A stretch of 64,000 nt of DNA. It comes from Verrucomicrobia bacterium Tous-C9LFEB (GTDB lineage Bacteria > Verrucomicrobiota > Verrucomicrobiia > Methylacidiphilales > UBA1321). Positions 32,532-40,969 of this stretch are shown in pieces. The position numbers and the translations under genes were made by a program. Where the stretch lies: contig NEUU01000004.1 in the NCBI GenBank assembly GCA_002304345.1, positions 1-64,000 on the forward strand. The letters run 5' to 3'. The notes under the pieces were generated by a model that did no database searches, was not told where the DNA came from, and was given only the letters and a program-made list of their open reading frames with translations. Within the stretch, counting starts at the first letter, position 1; each line of letters begins with the position of its first letter.

Positions 32532-34073
32532 CTATTCCGTCAGGTTGACGTAGCGAAATTCGAGGCCGCCTTCCTCCTTGCGCTGGGATTCTTTGACAAT
32601 ACGGGCGACCGGCGGCAAGGGCTGGGGTTTCCCGCCGAGCGTGGCTGTCACGGCTCCCGCGCTCACGGGGCCCAACACACCATACGATACTCCCGCGGGG
32701 AGGGCAACCGTGTCGCCACCTTTGAGCGCGAGCGTGGTGGGAGCTTTGACGTGAGCCCAATAGAAGGCCTTGGGCGCATACGCGGGCGATTCTACGAACG
32801 ACCCGTCATGCGTCAGATCAGCCTTCAGCTTGCCATAGCGCGGCGACTTGGTGGTCACCTGATCGGGAATGCGCATCGGGTAAGCCACGATGACGGTATC
32901 CTTCGTGGCTTGGGGAGGTTGACCGCTCTTGAACCACTCGTTGTAGTAAGCGAAAATGCGCAGCAGGCAATCGCCCTTGCTGCCTGTCGGGCCGACATCA
33001 CTTTCCTCCTCGTAATCATTCCACGTCAACACGAACATCCGCTGCGCGTTGGCTTTCATCGCATTGACATAGGTCTCATGGATGCGACCGAAATTCGGTT
33101 CCGTATAGGCCACATTGCCCCGATAGTAGCCGGGGCTCACCGTCCACAGGTAGGGCACCGTGAATGCCTTTTGAAAAATCTCCTGATCCTTCATGCCATC
33201 CAGCGGCGATGCCGGGCTGAACGCGTACACACCGTCCGCGATTTTGTTCCATTCTTGGGCGAGATCATGCGGGCGGATATCCGCGATGAAGAAAAACTTT
33301 TTCCCTTCGGTGCGAAGTTCCTGCAGGACCTGCCGCCAGCCCGCATCTGGCATGGGCGCACCCGGTTGGGGCGCGGCGCGTTGATGATCCTTGTAGCAGT
33401 CGCTTCCAAAATGAATGATCACGGGGCGACCGTCGATTTTCCACAACGCAGGGGAATCCGGGGTTAAATCGAGCACGCCTGATAGCGAACGCTTCCAGGC
33501 CGCGACATCCAGCGTGCGAATTTTTCCGGCGGTTTCACCGGAAAAATTCCAGATATCCGGATTCGGCGCGAGCTTCATGCCGAGCTTCTCCGCCACCGGC
33601 AGCCAGGTCAGGAAGGTTTTGAATCCCGCTAGGGGCGCATTGCTTTCGGTCAAGGGTTGCGCCGGATCATAATCGGGCAAAGGCTGCATATCGAACGTCA
33701 CGATATCGAATCCCGCGCTCTTCATTTGACCCAGGACCACGCGCGCGGCGGTTTTTTCCAACTGATAATAGTCCGCGCTGCCGACGGCGGGTTCGGATTC
33801 CGGGAAAGTCACGCCCGGTACGAGCGGATAATTCTGAATGCCGCCACTTTGCTTGGCGCGCTGATAATCATACCCCTTTTGCTTCCAGATCTTCGTTCCA
33901 TTCAGAGCACCCACAGGCGAATACCAGGAAATGTAACTGACGGCCACTTCGCGCTTCGGTGCGCTGGGCTCTGCGGCGCGCAAATGGATTTGGCCCGAAC
34001 AAACAATCAGACAGGCGAGAACGAAGCAGGTGGGCCAGAAGGGCCGCAAAAGGCGAGGGCTCATTCTTAACAT
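32532..34073 (-). CDS. Secreted GH71/GH99-like glycoside hydrolase
   Basis: This 513-residue protein has a signal peptide (hydrophobic stretch ending about residue 33) and a barrel-like domain opening VAVSYISWYSPVGALNGTKI. SAGFDIVTFDMQPLP, KFFFIADIRPHDLAQEW and FVLTWNDYEEESDVGPT are the kind of segments found in families GH71 (alpha-1,3-glucanase) and GH99 (endo-alpha-mannanase), which begin with a comparable (I)(A)(H)YY strand and end with a WNE/D loop. Family assignment is tentative. It is divergent from an AraC regulator gene 65 bases away, which probably controls it, and is followed by the jelly-roll pair. Confidence 0.65.
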   Translation of the reverse strand: MLRMSPRLLRPFWPTCFVLACLIVCSGQIHLRAAEPSAPKREVAVSYISWYSPVGALNGTKIWKQKGYDYQRAKQSGGIQNYPLVPGVTFPESEPAVGSADYYQLEKTAARVVLGQMKSAGFDIVTFDMQPLPDYDPAQPLTESNAPLAGFKTFLTWLPVAEKLGMKLAPNPDIWNFSGETAGKIRTLDVAAWKRSLSGVLDLTPDSPALWKIDGRPVIIHFGSDCYKDHQRAAPQPGAPMPDAGWRQVLQELRTEGKKFFFIADIRPHDLAQEWNKIADGVYAFSPASPLDGMKDQEIFQKAFTVPYLWTVSPGYYRGNVAYTEPNFGRIHETYVNAMKANAQRMFVLTWNDYEEESDVGPTGSKGDCLLRIFAYYNEWFKSGQPPQATKDTVIVAYPMRIPDQVTTKSPRYGKLKADLTHDGSFVESPAYAPKAFYWAHVKAPTTLALKGGDTVALPAGVSYGVLGPVSAGAVTATLGGKPQPLPPVARIVKESQRKEEGGLEFRYVNLTE

Positions 34074-34138
34074 ATTGATTTAATTGCTGCGCTGGCGCTA
34101 GGCTAAAGATGGAACAGTTATAGGACAGGGATAACAAT

Positions 34139-35008
34139 ATGCGACAAGTCGAAGAAAAGGCCCGATTTCGTAAATTGCTCGACGAACTCTTTCGCCACTC
34201 TTTTCCCAGCAAGGTATTTCTGGTCAGCCAGCCGGGGACTGTCGCGGGTCTCGAGCAATCCGCGACTTACGACGGACCGCGTGTCAGCGTGTGCCTGTTC
34301 GGCACGGCGCGTTATTCGGTGCGCTCGGGAAACAATGTGAGTGAAATCCAGCTCAAGCGCGGCGAGGCGATTTATGCGCTGCCCGATTGCGTGATGGAGC
34401 CGCATCCGCAATCCAGTTATCTCTCCTTTGGTATTGTGTATTTGCCGCAGTTCACCCGCCTGCTCCTTGCTCGAAAACTGCTCTCCCGCAAGAATAATTT
34501 TCAGCACAACTTCTTGATGAGCTACCATAATCCGGCGCAGCTCGATGAAGATGGGCAGGACATCACACGCTTGATCAGCCGCTGTCACAAGCGCGGACCG
34601 GATAATCTCTACCTCGCCCGCCTCGTGCAGACGCTGCTCATCCGCACCCGCGAAATGCTCGACGACAAGCCCGCCGAGATGCCGCATGGCAAGGCGTACT
34701 TCACGTGGCAGGCGGCCTGTCAATTCGTGCACGAGCACCTGCACCAACCGATCGGCCGCGAAGATGTTGCCCGCTTTCTCGGCTTGCATGCCAATCACGT
34801 CTCGCGGCTTTTCGCCCAGTTCGAACACGGCTCCTTCAATCAACATGTGCTTCAGGCCAGGTTGGACCGCGCGCAGGCCCTGTTGAAAAATCCCGCGCTC
34901 AATATTTCCGAGATCGCGCGCGCCAGCGGTTTTTCGGATGCGAACTATTTCATCCGCTGCTACCGCAAGAAATACGGGAAATCGCCGGGGAAAGCGCGTT
35001 CCGCCTAG
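34139..35008 (+). CDS. AraC family transcriptional regulator
   Basis: This 289-residue regulator has an N-terminal cupin-like domain and a C-terminal double helix-turn-helix: EDVARFLGLHANHVSRLFAQ and then ISEIARASGFSDANYFIRCY. Its start at 34139 follows GGACAGGGA, a fair ribosome binding site. It is transcribed away from the GH71/GH99-like gene and converges on the pseudopilin gene set with only eight bases between stop codons. It is the likely regulator of the hydrolase operon; whether it also controls the pseudopilins is not shown by the sequence. Confidence 0.9.
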   Translation: MRQVEEKARFRKLLDELFRHSFPSKVFLVSQPGTVAGLEQSATYDGPRVSVCLFGTARYSVRSGNNVSEIQLKRGEAIYALPDCVMEPHPQSSYLSFGIVYLPQFTRLLLARKLLSRKNNFQHNFLMSYHNPAQLDEDGQDITRLISRCHKRGPDNLYLARLVQTLLIRTREMLDDKPAEMPHGKAYFTWQAACQFVHEHLHQPIGREDVARFLGLHANHVSRLFAQFEHGSFNQHVLQARLDRAQALLKNPALNISEIARASGFSDANYFIRCYRKKYGKSPGKARSA

Positions 35009-35016
35009 AATCATTT

Positions 35017-37581
35017 TTACGGACGCAGATTGCGCGAGAAATACTGGCTCACTTTTCCCGTCTTGTCGCGAATGAGCAAGGTCTCGGTGCGTTGCTCCGC
35101 CTGCACGATGACGTTCTGGTTGGAGGTTTGCAGAATGGCCTGCCCGACCGCATGGACCGTGTAGGCGTTGCTCCGCACCTCCATCAGATCGATCACCCCG
35201 CGCACCAACGCCTCACTCTCTTCTCCCGTATCGGCGACCGAGGCCATTTCGACCAGTTCGCCGCGCGACAGGAAGAGTTTATCGAATCCATAATCGCGCC
35301 CCGTATTGGCCGAGCTGGATTTGGTGAATTCGGAAACCGCCGTCTGGAGCGTATCGGCCTGCGCACTGCTGATCTGCGCGCTGGCGGCATTGTCCTTGTA
35401 AGCGGCGGTGACGGCGGCGAGAAATCCATTCCGGCGCTGCGCCAGCGAAGTGCCGCTGCCATCGAGAAACGGCACCAGCGCGTTCTTGCGAAAGGCGTTC
35501 AAGTTGATCAACCCGCCCCGACCGACATCCGCGTCGCGCACATAGTAGGGAGCCGTGCTCGACGTGGAAATTTTGTACGGCGTACAAAAGAGATCCAGCA
35601 GCGCCCAATCCGGCACTTGCAAACTCTTCTGCGGTTGAAGCCGCACCGTGCGGAAGGGCGCGCCGTTGGTCGAGCACTCCATGCCCGTGTGCACGAATCC
35701 CAGCTCCGCGACAGACTCCACCACGCCACTTTCGTTGCCCGGCTTTTTCGCAGCGGGAGGAAAGCGCACGCTCTCTGCGCTGAGGGCTCCCGAAGCATCG
35801 GTATCCTGCTGAGCGTTCAGGCCCGCCTTGGCGACTCCTTTCACGGGTGGCGTGCCAAAGGTGTTGTCGTTGGGACGCGCAATCCAGTCGTTACTGTTTT
35901 TATTCACGTTTGGATCGGTCACTTCGATGGATGGGATCTTCGTCTTATCGAGGTTTGTGACATCGAGGATGAAACCGAGGCCAACGCTTCCCGGGAAAGC
36001 TCCTTGAGTGGCGACGTCGATTCGCACCGGATCAGAAGATTTATCGGTCAGGGCGAGTCGAAGATTCAGCCGGCTTGGCCGGGTCGAGCCGTTGATTCGA
36101 AAACTCCGGCTGATGACCCGGCATTGACCGGCGGCGAGTGTCCGGTTCGCGGCGCCACCCAGTTCGGTGTCGGTGATTGAATCGGAGATGCTGGGGGTTG
36201 GTGTGCCCGGATAGCTCGTATTAATGCCGTAAAGAAAGATCAGATTGTATAGTCTCAGATCCGGAATGGAACTAATCCCGTAATTCTCCGGCAAGTAGAT
36301 CTCAATGAAATAAGTGGCATTATAGCCCTCCGTACCACTCGCGTCCTTCGAGGAATTTTTTTCGACCCAGACGGCCACTTCGGTGATGCGAGGTCCTCGT
36401 GTATTACCGAAAATACCCTCGGCCTGATTGTTAAGTCCCACCACGATCTTGCCCGGTGCGGCAACATACCCGCGGATCGGCTCGACGATATCCAGGGTGC
36501 TCTCCCTCGCGCGCACGTACTCGATGAGATTGAGCGCGATCTGTTCGGGCCGAACAGGCGCGAATTTTTCAGCGAGGCTATGTCCCGGATTCATGGGCCA
36601 GTCCGTCCGGTTGAGTAGTGCCGTGAGGGTGGAGGTGACGATTGCAAGTTTGTCACTGGCGGAGGCTCCGGCGACGTTGTTGCGTAGTCCGGGATCGATG
36701 CTCTCGTCCTTGAGGATGTTCAGGTAGGGCTGCGAGCCGGCGATGCTGCCACGCGTCGTCAGCATAAGGCGCGGTTCACCGAAGAGATTGAGCTCCGGGG
36801 TGCGGTTGAGGATGGAGAGATCGAAGCGATTCGTATCGATTAACGCGCTGATCGTGGCATCCACCGCCCGGGCTTCGTCGAGGGAATGGAAGTAATGCTT
36901 GCCGGTGCGCGTGCTCTTGAGTGTGTCCGCGAGGCTCGCGTTGAGGCTCGAGAAAATCAGCAGATTCATCTGCGACGGGTCCCAGCGCGGCACGGTGACG
37001 GATCGACGCCATGCCGTATTGAGATTGATCTTCGCGCCATCATCGTCCGACCAGAAGGCGAAGCGTCCCACGAGCGGATTGCTTTTGTTATAGGCCGGAA
37101 CCGTTCCGCTCGACGCGACCAGCGTGCCGTCCTGCCGCAGGTAAATCCAGCGGACCTTCAGATTCACATTCTGCGCTGTGATCAGGTTGCGCGAGGGCGT
37201 GAAGAGATTCGGCAGGTTCAGGTCGACCGCGATGTCGGTCGAGTCGCCGCTTTGCGCTGCTCCGGAATGAAGCTCCACATTTTTCAAGTCCGTCGCGGTG
37301 ATGGACGTGCCGCTGAGCGTGGCGCGGGTGATGCGGCCCGGTTGCGAAATCCAGAAGCTGCCGGTCAGCGTGCCTTGCGCGATTCTCGCGGCGGCCACGT
37401 CAACGGCCGCCTGTGCCAGATGCTGCGCGCGCACGCCCTGCAAGTGGGCATCCGCCGAGAAACGTTCCGTGCGCATGCTGGTCAGGAAGCCCACCACGAG
37501 AATCGTGATGAGGCTGATGAAGAACAGCGACATCACCAGCGCGACACCGCGCCGGGAGGAATGGGAGGGGAAGCGGTTCAT
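35017..37581 (-). CDS. GspK/PilX-like minor pseudopilin (Verru_Chthon cassette protein A-like)
   Basis: This 854-residue protein has an N-terminal pilin-like helix, RRGVALVMSLFFISLITILV, with Gly at -1 but Met instead of Glu at +5 of the mature protein. That loss of Glu5 is a hallmark of GspK, the pseudopilin that caps the tip in type II secretion. The protein is more than twice the usual GspK length, with a long Thr/Ser/Asn-rich region. It is the last of four minor pseudopilin genes and overlaps the third by four bases. Size, position and neighbours match protein A of the Verru_Chthon cassette, a set defined by co-occurrence with no known function. Confidence 0.8.
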   Translation of the reverse strand: MNRFPSHSSRRGVALVMSLFFISLITILVVGFLTSMRTERFSADAHLQGVRAQHLAQAAVDVAAARIAQGTLTGSFWISQPGRITRATLSGTSITATDLKNVELHSGAAQSGDSTDIAVDLNLPNLFTPSRNLITAQNVNLKVRWIYLRQDGTLVASSGTVPAYNKSNPLVGRFAFWSDDDGAKINLNTAWRRSVTVPRWDPSQMNLLIFSSLNASLADTLKSTRTGKHYFHSLDEARAVDATISALIDTNRFDLSILNRTPELNLFGEPRLMLTTRGSIAGSQPYLNILKDESIDPGLRNNVAGASASDKLAIVTSTLTALLNRTDWPMNPGHSLAEKFAPVRPEQIALNLIEYVRARESTLDIVEPIRGYVAAPGKIVVGLNNQAEGIFGNTRGPRITEVAVWVEKNSSKDASGTEGYNATYFIEIYLPENYGISSIPDLRLYNLIFLYGINTSYPGTPTPSISDSITDTELGGAANRTLAAGQCRVISRSFRINGSTRPSRLNLRLALTDKSSDPVRIDVATQGAFPGSVGLGFILDVTNLDKTKIPSIEVTDPNVNKNSNDWIARPNDNTFGTPPVKGVAKAGLNAQQDTDASGALSAESVRFPPAAKKPGNESGVVESVAELGFVHTGMECSTNGAPFRTVRLQPQKSLQVPDWALLDLFCTPYKISTSSTAPYYVRDADVGRGGLINLNAFRKNALVPFLDGSGTSLAQRRNGFLAAVTAAYKDNAASAQISSAQADTLQTAVSEFTKSSSANTGRDYGFDKLFLSRGELVEMASVADTGEESEALVRGVIDLMEVRSNAYTVHAVGQAILQTSNQNVIVQAEQRTETLLIRDKTGKVSQYFSRNLRP

Positions 37582-38384
37582 CGGAAATTTTTCAACGCGA
37601 CGGTAAAGGTGGCGATGGAGGCTCCGCCCTTGATCGCGGTGGGCAGGGTGTTGATGAAAGTTTCCGGCGTGTCACTCGCTCCCGCCAGGGGGACGGGACT
37701 GGTCACCCGTTTGGCGCTGGTTTCATCGAGAAAGACGAGCGAGATTTTGATGCAGGCGGGCAGTTGATTGACGGGCGAGGTCTTGCGCGAATTGCCGAGG
37801 TACGCGGTCCCATCCTTGTTATACGCCTGCACCCAGAGGCCGAGCACATTCTCGAGGAAGAGGCCCCGGTATTGACTCGTCTTCGTCGCGGGAGCCACGC
37901 TATCGAGCATGCTATCGCTGATCCATTTATCCGGATTGCTCCCATCATAGATCAGGTAATTGGTGTCAGTCGGATTCACCAGCATCCGGCAAAGATTCGC
38001 GCGATTGCCGTCGCGACGGATGAAGTACCCCACCTCCGCGATATTGCCGTTTGAAGAATCGGTGGCCACGGGCGCTTGCCAGAAAATGGAGTGAGGATGA
38101 TTAAGCGTCACACTCGTCGGGTTGATCACGAGTTGCAGCGCGGTGTCAGCGGTGTCGGGCGAGACGACCGCCTGCCGCAGTTCACGTCCCATGAAGGTGA
38201 GTGCCGATCGCGCGCGATTGCGGTGTTGATTTTGACTCAGCCCCTTCGTCCAGACGCGGCTCATCTGGTCGGAGAGGCCGACCAGAACCAGCATGACGAG
38301 CGACAGCACCGCCATCGCGGCGAGAATTTCCACGAGCGAGAAACCGGCGCGATGAGGTGGAGGATTACTTGGCGAGCGTTGCAT
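37578..38384 (-). CDS. GspJ-like minor pseudopilin (Verru_Chthon cassette protein C-like)
   Basis: This 268-residue protein has the processing site HRAG/FSLVEILAAMAVLSLVMLV, with Gly at -1 and Glu at +5, followed by a long amphipathic helix and a soluble beta-rich domain. Length and order place it as the GspJ equivalent. It should be cut and methylated by the prepilin peptidase, then join a tip complex in the periplasm. The ATG at 38384 was chosen; a GTG 12 bases upstream is possible. It overlaps the preceding gene by 20 bases and the next by four. Confidence 0.8.
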   Translation of the reverse strand: MQRSPSNPPPHRAGFSLVEILAAMAVLSLVMLVLVGLSDQMSRVWTKGLSQNQHRNRARSALTFMGRELRQAVVSPDTADTALQLVINPTSVTLNHPHSIFWQAPVATDSSNGNIAEVGYFIRRDGNRANLCRMLVNPTDTNYLIYDGSNPDKWISDSMLDSVAPATKTSQYRGLFLENVLGLWVQAYNKDGTAYLGNSRKTSPVNQLPACIKISLVFLDETSAKRVTSPVPLAGASDTPETFINTLPTAIKGGASIATFTVALKNFR

Positions 38385-38817
38385 GCAGGACTTCACGATT
38401 GGGTCGTTTTGCCGGGTCGGATACTGTCGTGGGCCAACTGAAAGTCAGCGTGGTGAGAACCAGATGGCTGCCCAGATCCGCCACCTCGGTGCTCGAGTTC
38501 GGCAAGCGGCCCGCCACCGCGCATTGATACAGCGAACTCGTATTGGCCGCGATCAGAGGCTTGTCCGCGCCGTCGGTTTGGAGTTGACCCTGATTGTCGA
38601 AAAAGTAATTCACCGGCGTCCCCACGACGAGCGCGTCCTTGCCCGACTGCAAGCGGCTGGTCACTTGCGCCATCATCGAGGCCAGCACCGTATCGTAGCC
38701 CGATTGTTTGCTCGCGATCAGGCCCACGCTCAGCAAGCCGAAAATGGAAACCATGGCAAACGAGACGATGCCGAGAGCCACCACCACCTCCACCATGCTG
38801 AAACCCGCGCGCCTCAT
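38365..38817 (-). CDS. GspI-like minor pseudopilin (Verru_Chthon cassette protein B-like)
   Basis: This 150-residue protein starts MRRAG/FSMVEVVVALGIVSFAM, a class of opening shared with GspI (short leader, Gly at -1, Glu at +5). It is the smallest of the four, as GspI is. The ATG at 38817 overlaps the stop codon of the upstream gene as ATGA, and its own 3' end overlaps the next gene, so all four are translated as one coupled unit. Confidence 0.8.
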   Translation of the reverse strand: MRRAGFSMVEVVVALGIVSFAMVSIFGLLSVGLIASKQSGYDTVLASMMAQVTSRLQSGKDALVVGTPVNYFFDNQGQLQTDGADKPLIAANTSSLYQCAVAGRLPNSSTEVADLGSHLVLTTLTFSWPTTVSDPAKRPNREVLHATLAK

Positions 38818-39410
38818 GGACGTTCGATTTTGGGAATTCCGGTATAGACGTTCAGAACGATGTCGTAGTAATTCGACGCCACGGCCGAATGATCCTGCAC
38901 CAGTCGCAGCACGGGCATCGTGTTCGCCTTGATCTGGGCGCTCTCCATCGTGCCGTCGGCGAGGAAGACTTGATAGGCGTAATGGCTTGCGCTGATCGTC
39001 TTGCCGGAATATTTCAAATCGCCGATGGCGGGCGAGACGGTGGGTTTGTCTGTGACGAAGACACCGCTATTCGTACTGTCCACGACCACCTCTGCGGGGA
39101 GGAGTGTCCACGGCGAAACCATGCTCCAAGTTTGCGTCGCCGACTTGTATTCGACGAGACAAAAGAGCCGGTAATCGAGCTTGGTATCGCCCGTGTTGAT
39201 CGCCATCACCAAGGCCGTCGACGTATTGCGCGAGATCGAATTTTGCCGGGCTTGATTGGCCAGGTCGGCGATCTGGTTGCCGCTGTTCACCAGCTTCGCC
39301 GCGCGCAGGGAATTGATTGCCGGGAATCCCACCGTGCCGATCAGCGCCATGATCGCGATGGTGACCAATAATTCCGTCAGGGAAAAAGCGGCGTTCGTTT
39401 TCATGGGCAT
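38814..39410 (-). CDS. GspH-like minor pseudopilin (Verru_Chthon cassette protein D-like)
   Basis: This 198-residue protein has a leader ending TNAA/FSLTELLVTIAIMALIGTV, with Ala at -1 and Glu at +5. It is the first gene of the pseudopilin set, the position of GspH in type II secretion operons. The start could be the ATG at 39410 or 39404; a third in-frame start lies 18 bases earlier. A 68-base gap separates it from the FAD oxidoreductase gene upstream, with which it may be co-transcribed. Confidence 0.8.
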   Translation of the reverse strand: MPMKTNAAFSLTELLVTIAIMALIGTVGFPAINSLRAAKLVNSGNQIADLANQARQNSISRNTSTALVMAINTGDTKLDYRLFCLVEYKSATQTWSMVSPWTLLPAEVVVDSTNSGVFVTDKPTVSPAIGDLKYSGKTISASHYAYQVFLADGTMESAQIKANTMPVLRLVQDHSAVASNYYDIVLNVYTGIPKIERP

Positions 39411-39478
39411 CGAAGTCGATGAGGGCAATGCTGATCAGCAGGGGAGACGATTCCGTAGTACTATATCGGTCGGGATTC

Positions 39479-40849
39479 TTAGGGCGTGAGGCTCAAACTT
39501 TTCCGCGCCGTCGGCGCTTTCTTGCGTGGCGCGGGTTCGGGCGCGACGGCAGGCGGCGGTTCCGGCGCGGCGATTTCCGTGGATCGCATCCGGGCCAGTC
39601 GTTGCAGCAATTGCGGGCGATTCAATTCGTCTGGGTTCAGGCTTTGCTCCACGCACATCGCGGCGGCCACGCCGACCGCTTCACCTGTCGCCACCGCGTC
39701 ACCGGTCACCCGGTAGCTGGCAAAGGCAATGTGATCGCCGGAGATGCAACGGCCCGCCATCATCAGATTGTCCACGTCGCGAGCGACCAGGCAACCAAAC
39801 GGAATGTCGTAGAACGGGAAGAAAACGTGCGTCAGTCCCGTGCCTTCCTTCGGGTCGGGATGATGGATGTCCGCCATGAAACGCACATGGCAGATACCGT
39901 CGTCGAATTTCTTGTGCGACTGCAATTCTTCCACCGTCAGATAATGACGGCCCCGGATGCGACGGCTTTCGCGGATGCCGATGAACGGCCCCGTGTCCAT
40001 CAGGTACACGTCCTTCCAGGCCGGGCCTGCGTGTTGACGATAAAGCTCCACCAGCTTGCGAATCTCCGCGCGACCCTCGATTTCCGCGCGCGTCAGATTG
40101 CGCACATCGATGCCGCTGCCGTACAGATGCGTGGCCATCAACATGAATACACCCGGTTGACCCGGTTGCGGAAACAACGTCACATCGCCATAGCTCGGCT
40201 CCACTCCCGCGCGACGCGCGATGTCCAGCAACGGCTGGATATGAACCGTCTCGCCCGTGTATCCGCCGATGCGACCGTAGAGCGTCATCGGCTGCACCTT
40301 GCCATCCTTCGGGCGACCATACTCAAAGGCGCAACCGGCCTGTGCCGCCACGTCGCCATCGCCCGTCGTATCGATCACCACCTTGGCCTTGATAAATTCG
40401 CGACCCGATTTGCTCTCGGTATAAACGCCCGTGACATGGCGGCCTTCACGCGCCACGGCGGCCACGGAAGTATAAAGCTGCACCTCGATACCCGTCTCGA
40501 TGATCATCTCGTCGAGCAACGTCTTCATTGCTTCCAGTCCATACACCGGCCAGTTCGGCCACTGTTTGCAATACACCGCCGCGCCGCGTTCTTCCAGGCG
40601 GCGGCGAATCTCGCAATTCAATCCGTCCTTATGTTCCGTATCGATCAGGATCGTCAACGCGCCTGCCGTCCACACGCCACCGAGGAACGGGTGCCGTTCC
40701 AGCAAGAGCACTTTCGCCCCGGCGCGAGCTGCGGTAAATGCCGCCGCGATTCCCGCGGGACCTCCGCCGCAGACGAGCACATCGGTTTCGCGGACGACCG
40801 GCACCGAATGCGCGGGTTCTAAAATGGTGGGAGAGGAAGTGGGGTTCAT
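39479..40849 (-). CDS. FAD-dependent oxidoreductase (FAD_oxidored family)
   Basis: This 456-residue protein has the dinucleotide-binding loop VLVCGGGPAGIAAA at 24-37, an acidic strand end (LLLERHPFLGGVWTAG), and the later motif VVIDTTGDGDVAAQAG, typical of the FAD_oxidored family. There is no signal peptide, so it should be cytoplasmic, and the C-terminal 35 residues are Ala/Pro/Lys-rich and probably disordered. Members are often found with polysaccharide-degrading genes in Verrucomicrobiota and Planctomycetota; the substrate is unknown. A GTTACT-N6-CTATT motif lies 83 bases upstream. Confidence 0.8.
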   Translation of the reverse strand: MNPTSSPTILEPAHSVPVVRETDVLVCGGGPAGIAAAFTAARAGAKVLLLERHPFLGGVWTAGALTILIDTEHKDGLNCEIRRRLEERGAAVYCKQWPNWPVYGLEAMKTLLDEMIIETGIEVQLYTSVAAVAREGRHVTGVYTESKSGREFIKAKVVIDTTGDGDVAAQAGCAFEYGRPKDGKVQPMTLYGRIGGYTGETVHIQPLLDIARRAGVEPSYGDVTLFPQPGQPGVFMLMATHLYGSGIDVRNLTRAEIEGRAEIRKLVELYRQHAGPAWKDVYLMDTGPFIGIRESRRIRGRHYLTVEELQSHKKFDDGICHVRFMADIHHPDPKEGTGLTHVFFPFYDIPFGCLVARDVDNLMMAGRCISGDHIAFASYRVTGDAVATGEAVGVAAAMCVEQSLNPDELNRPQLLQRLARMRSTEIAAPEPPPAVAPEPAPRKKAPTARKSLSLTP

Positions 40850-40931
40850 AGATTAGAAATATGTAACGATTTGAATTTCGATAACCAAATCATCGCACTA
40901 CGCCAGAGCAAATGATAGGGCACTTCTGAAA

Positions 40932-40952
40932 CAAAAATAGGACTCGAGTAAC
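40932..40952 (-). promoter_or_regulatory. GTTACT-N6-CTATT motif, copy A
   Basis: On the minus strand this reads GTTACT, six bases, CTATTTTTG. The copy at 44837-44857 is identical outside the spacer, and AGAAGT follows both at similar distance. It lies upstream of the FAD oxidoreductase gene in a 120-base gap with no gene. Confidence 0.5.
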
Positions 40953-40969
40953 AAAACGTGGGATGAGGA

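Noticed and set aside
35017-39410. A complete type II secretion system
   Set aside because: Only minor-pseudopilin-like genes are present. No secretin, ATPase, platform protein or major pseudopilin of GspG type lies near the four-gene set.
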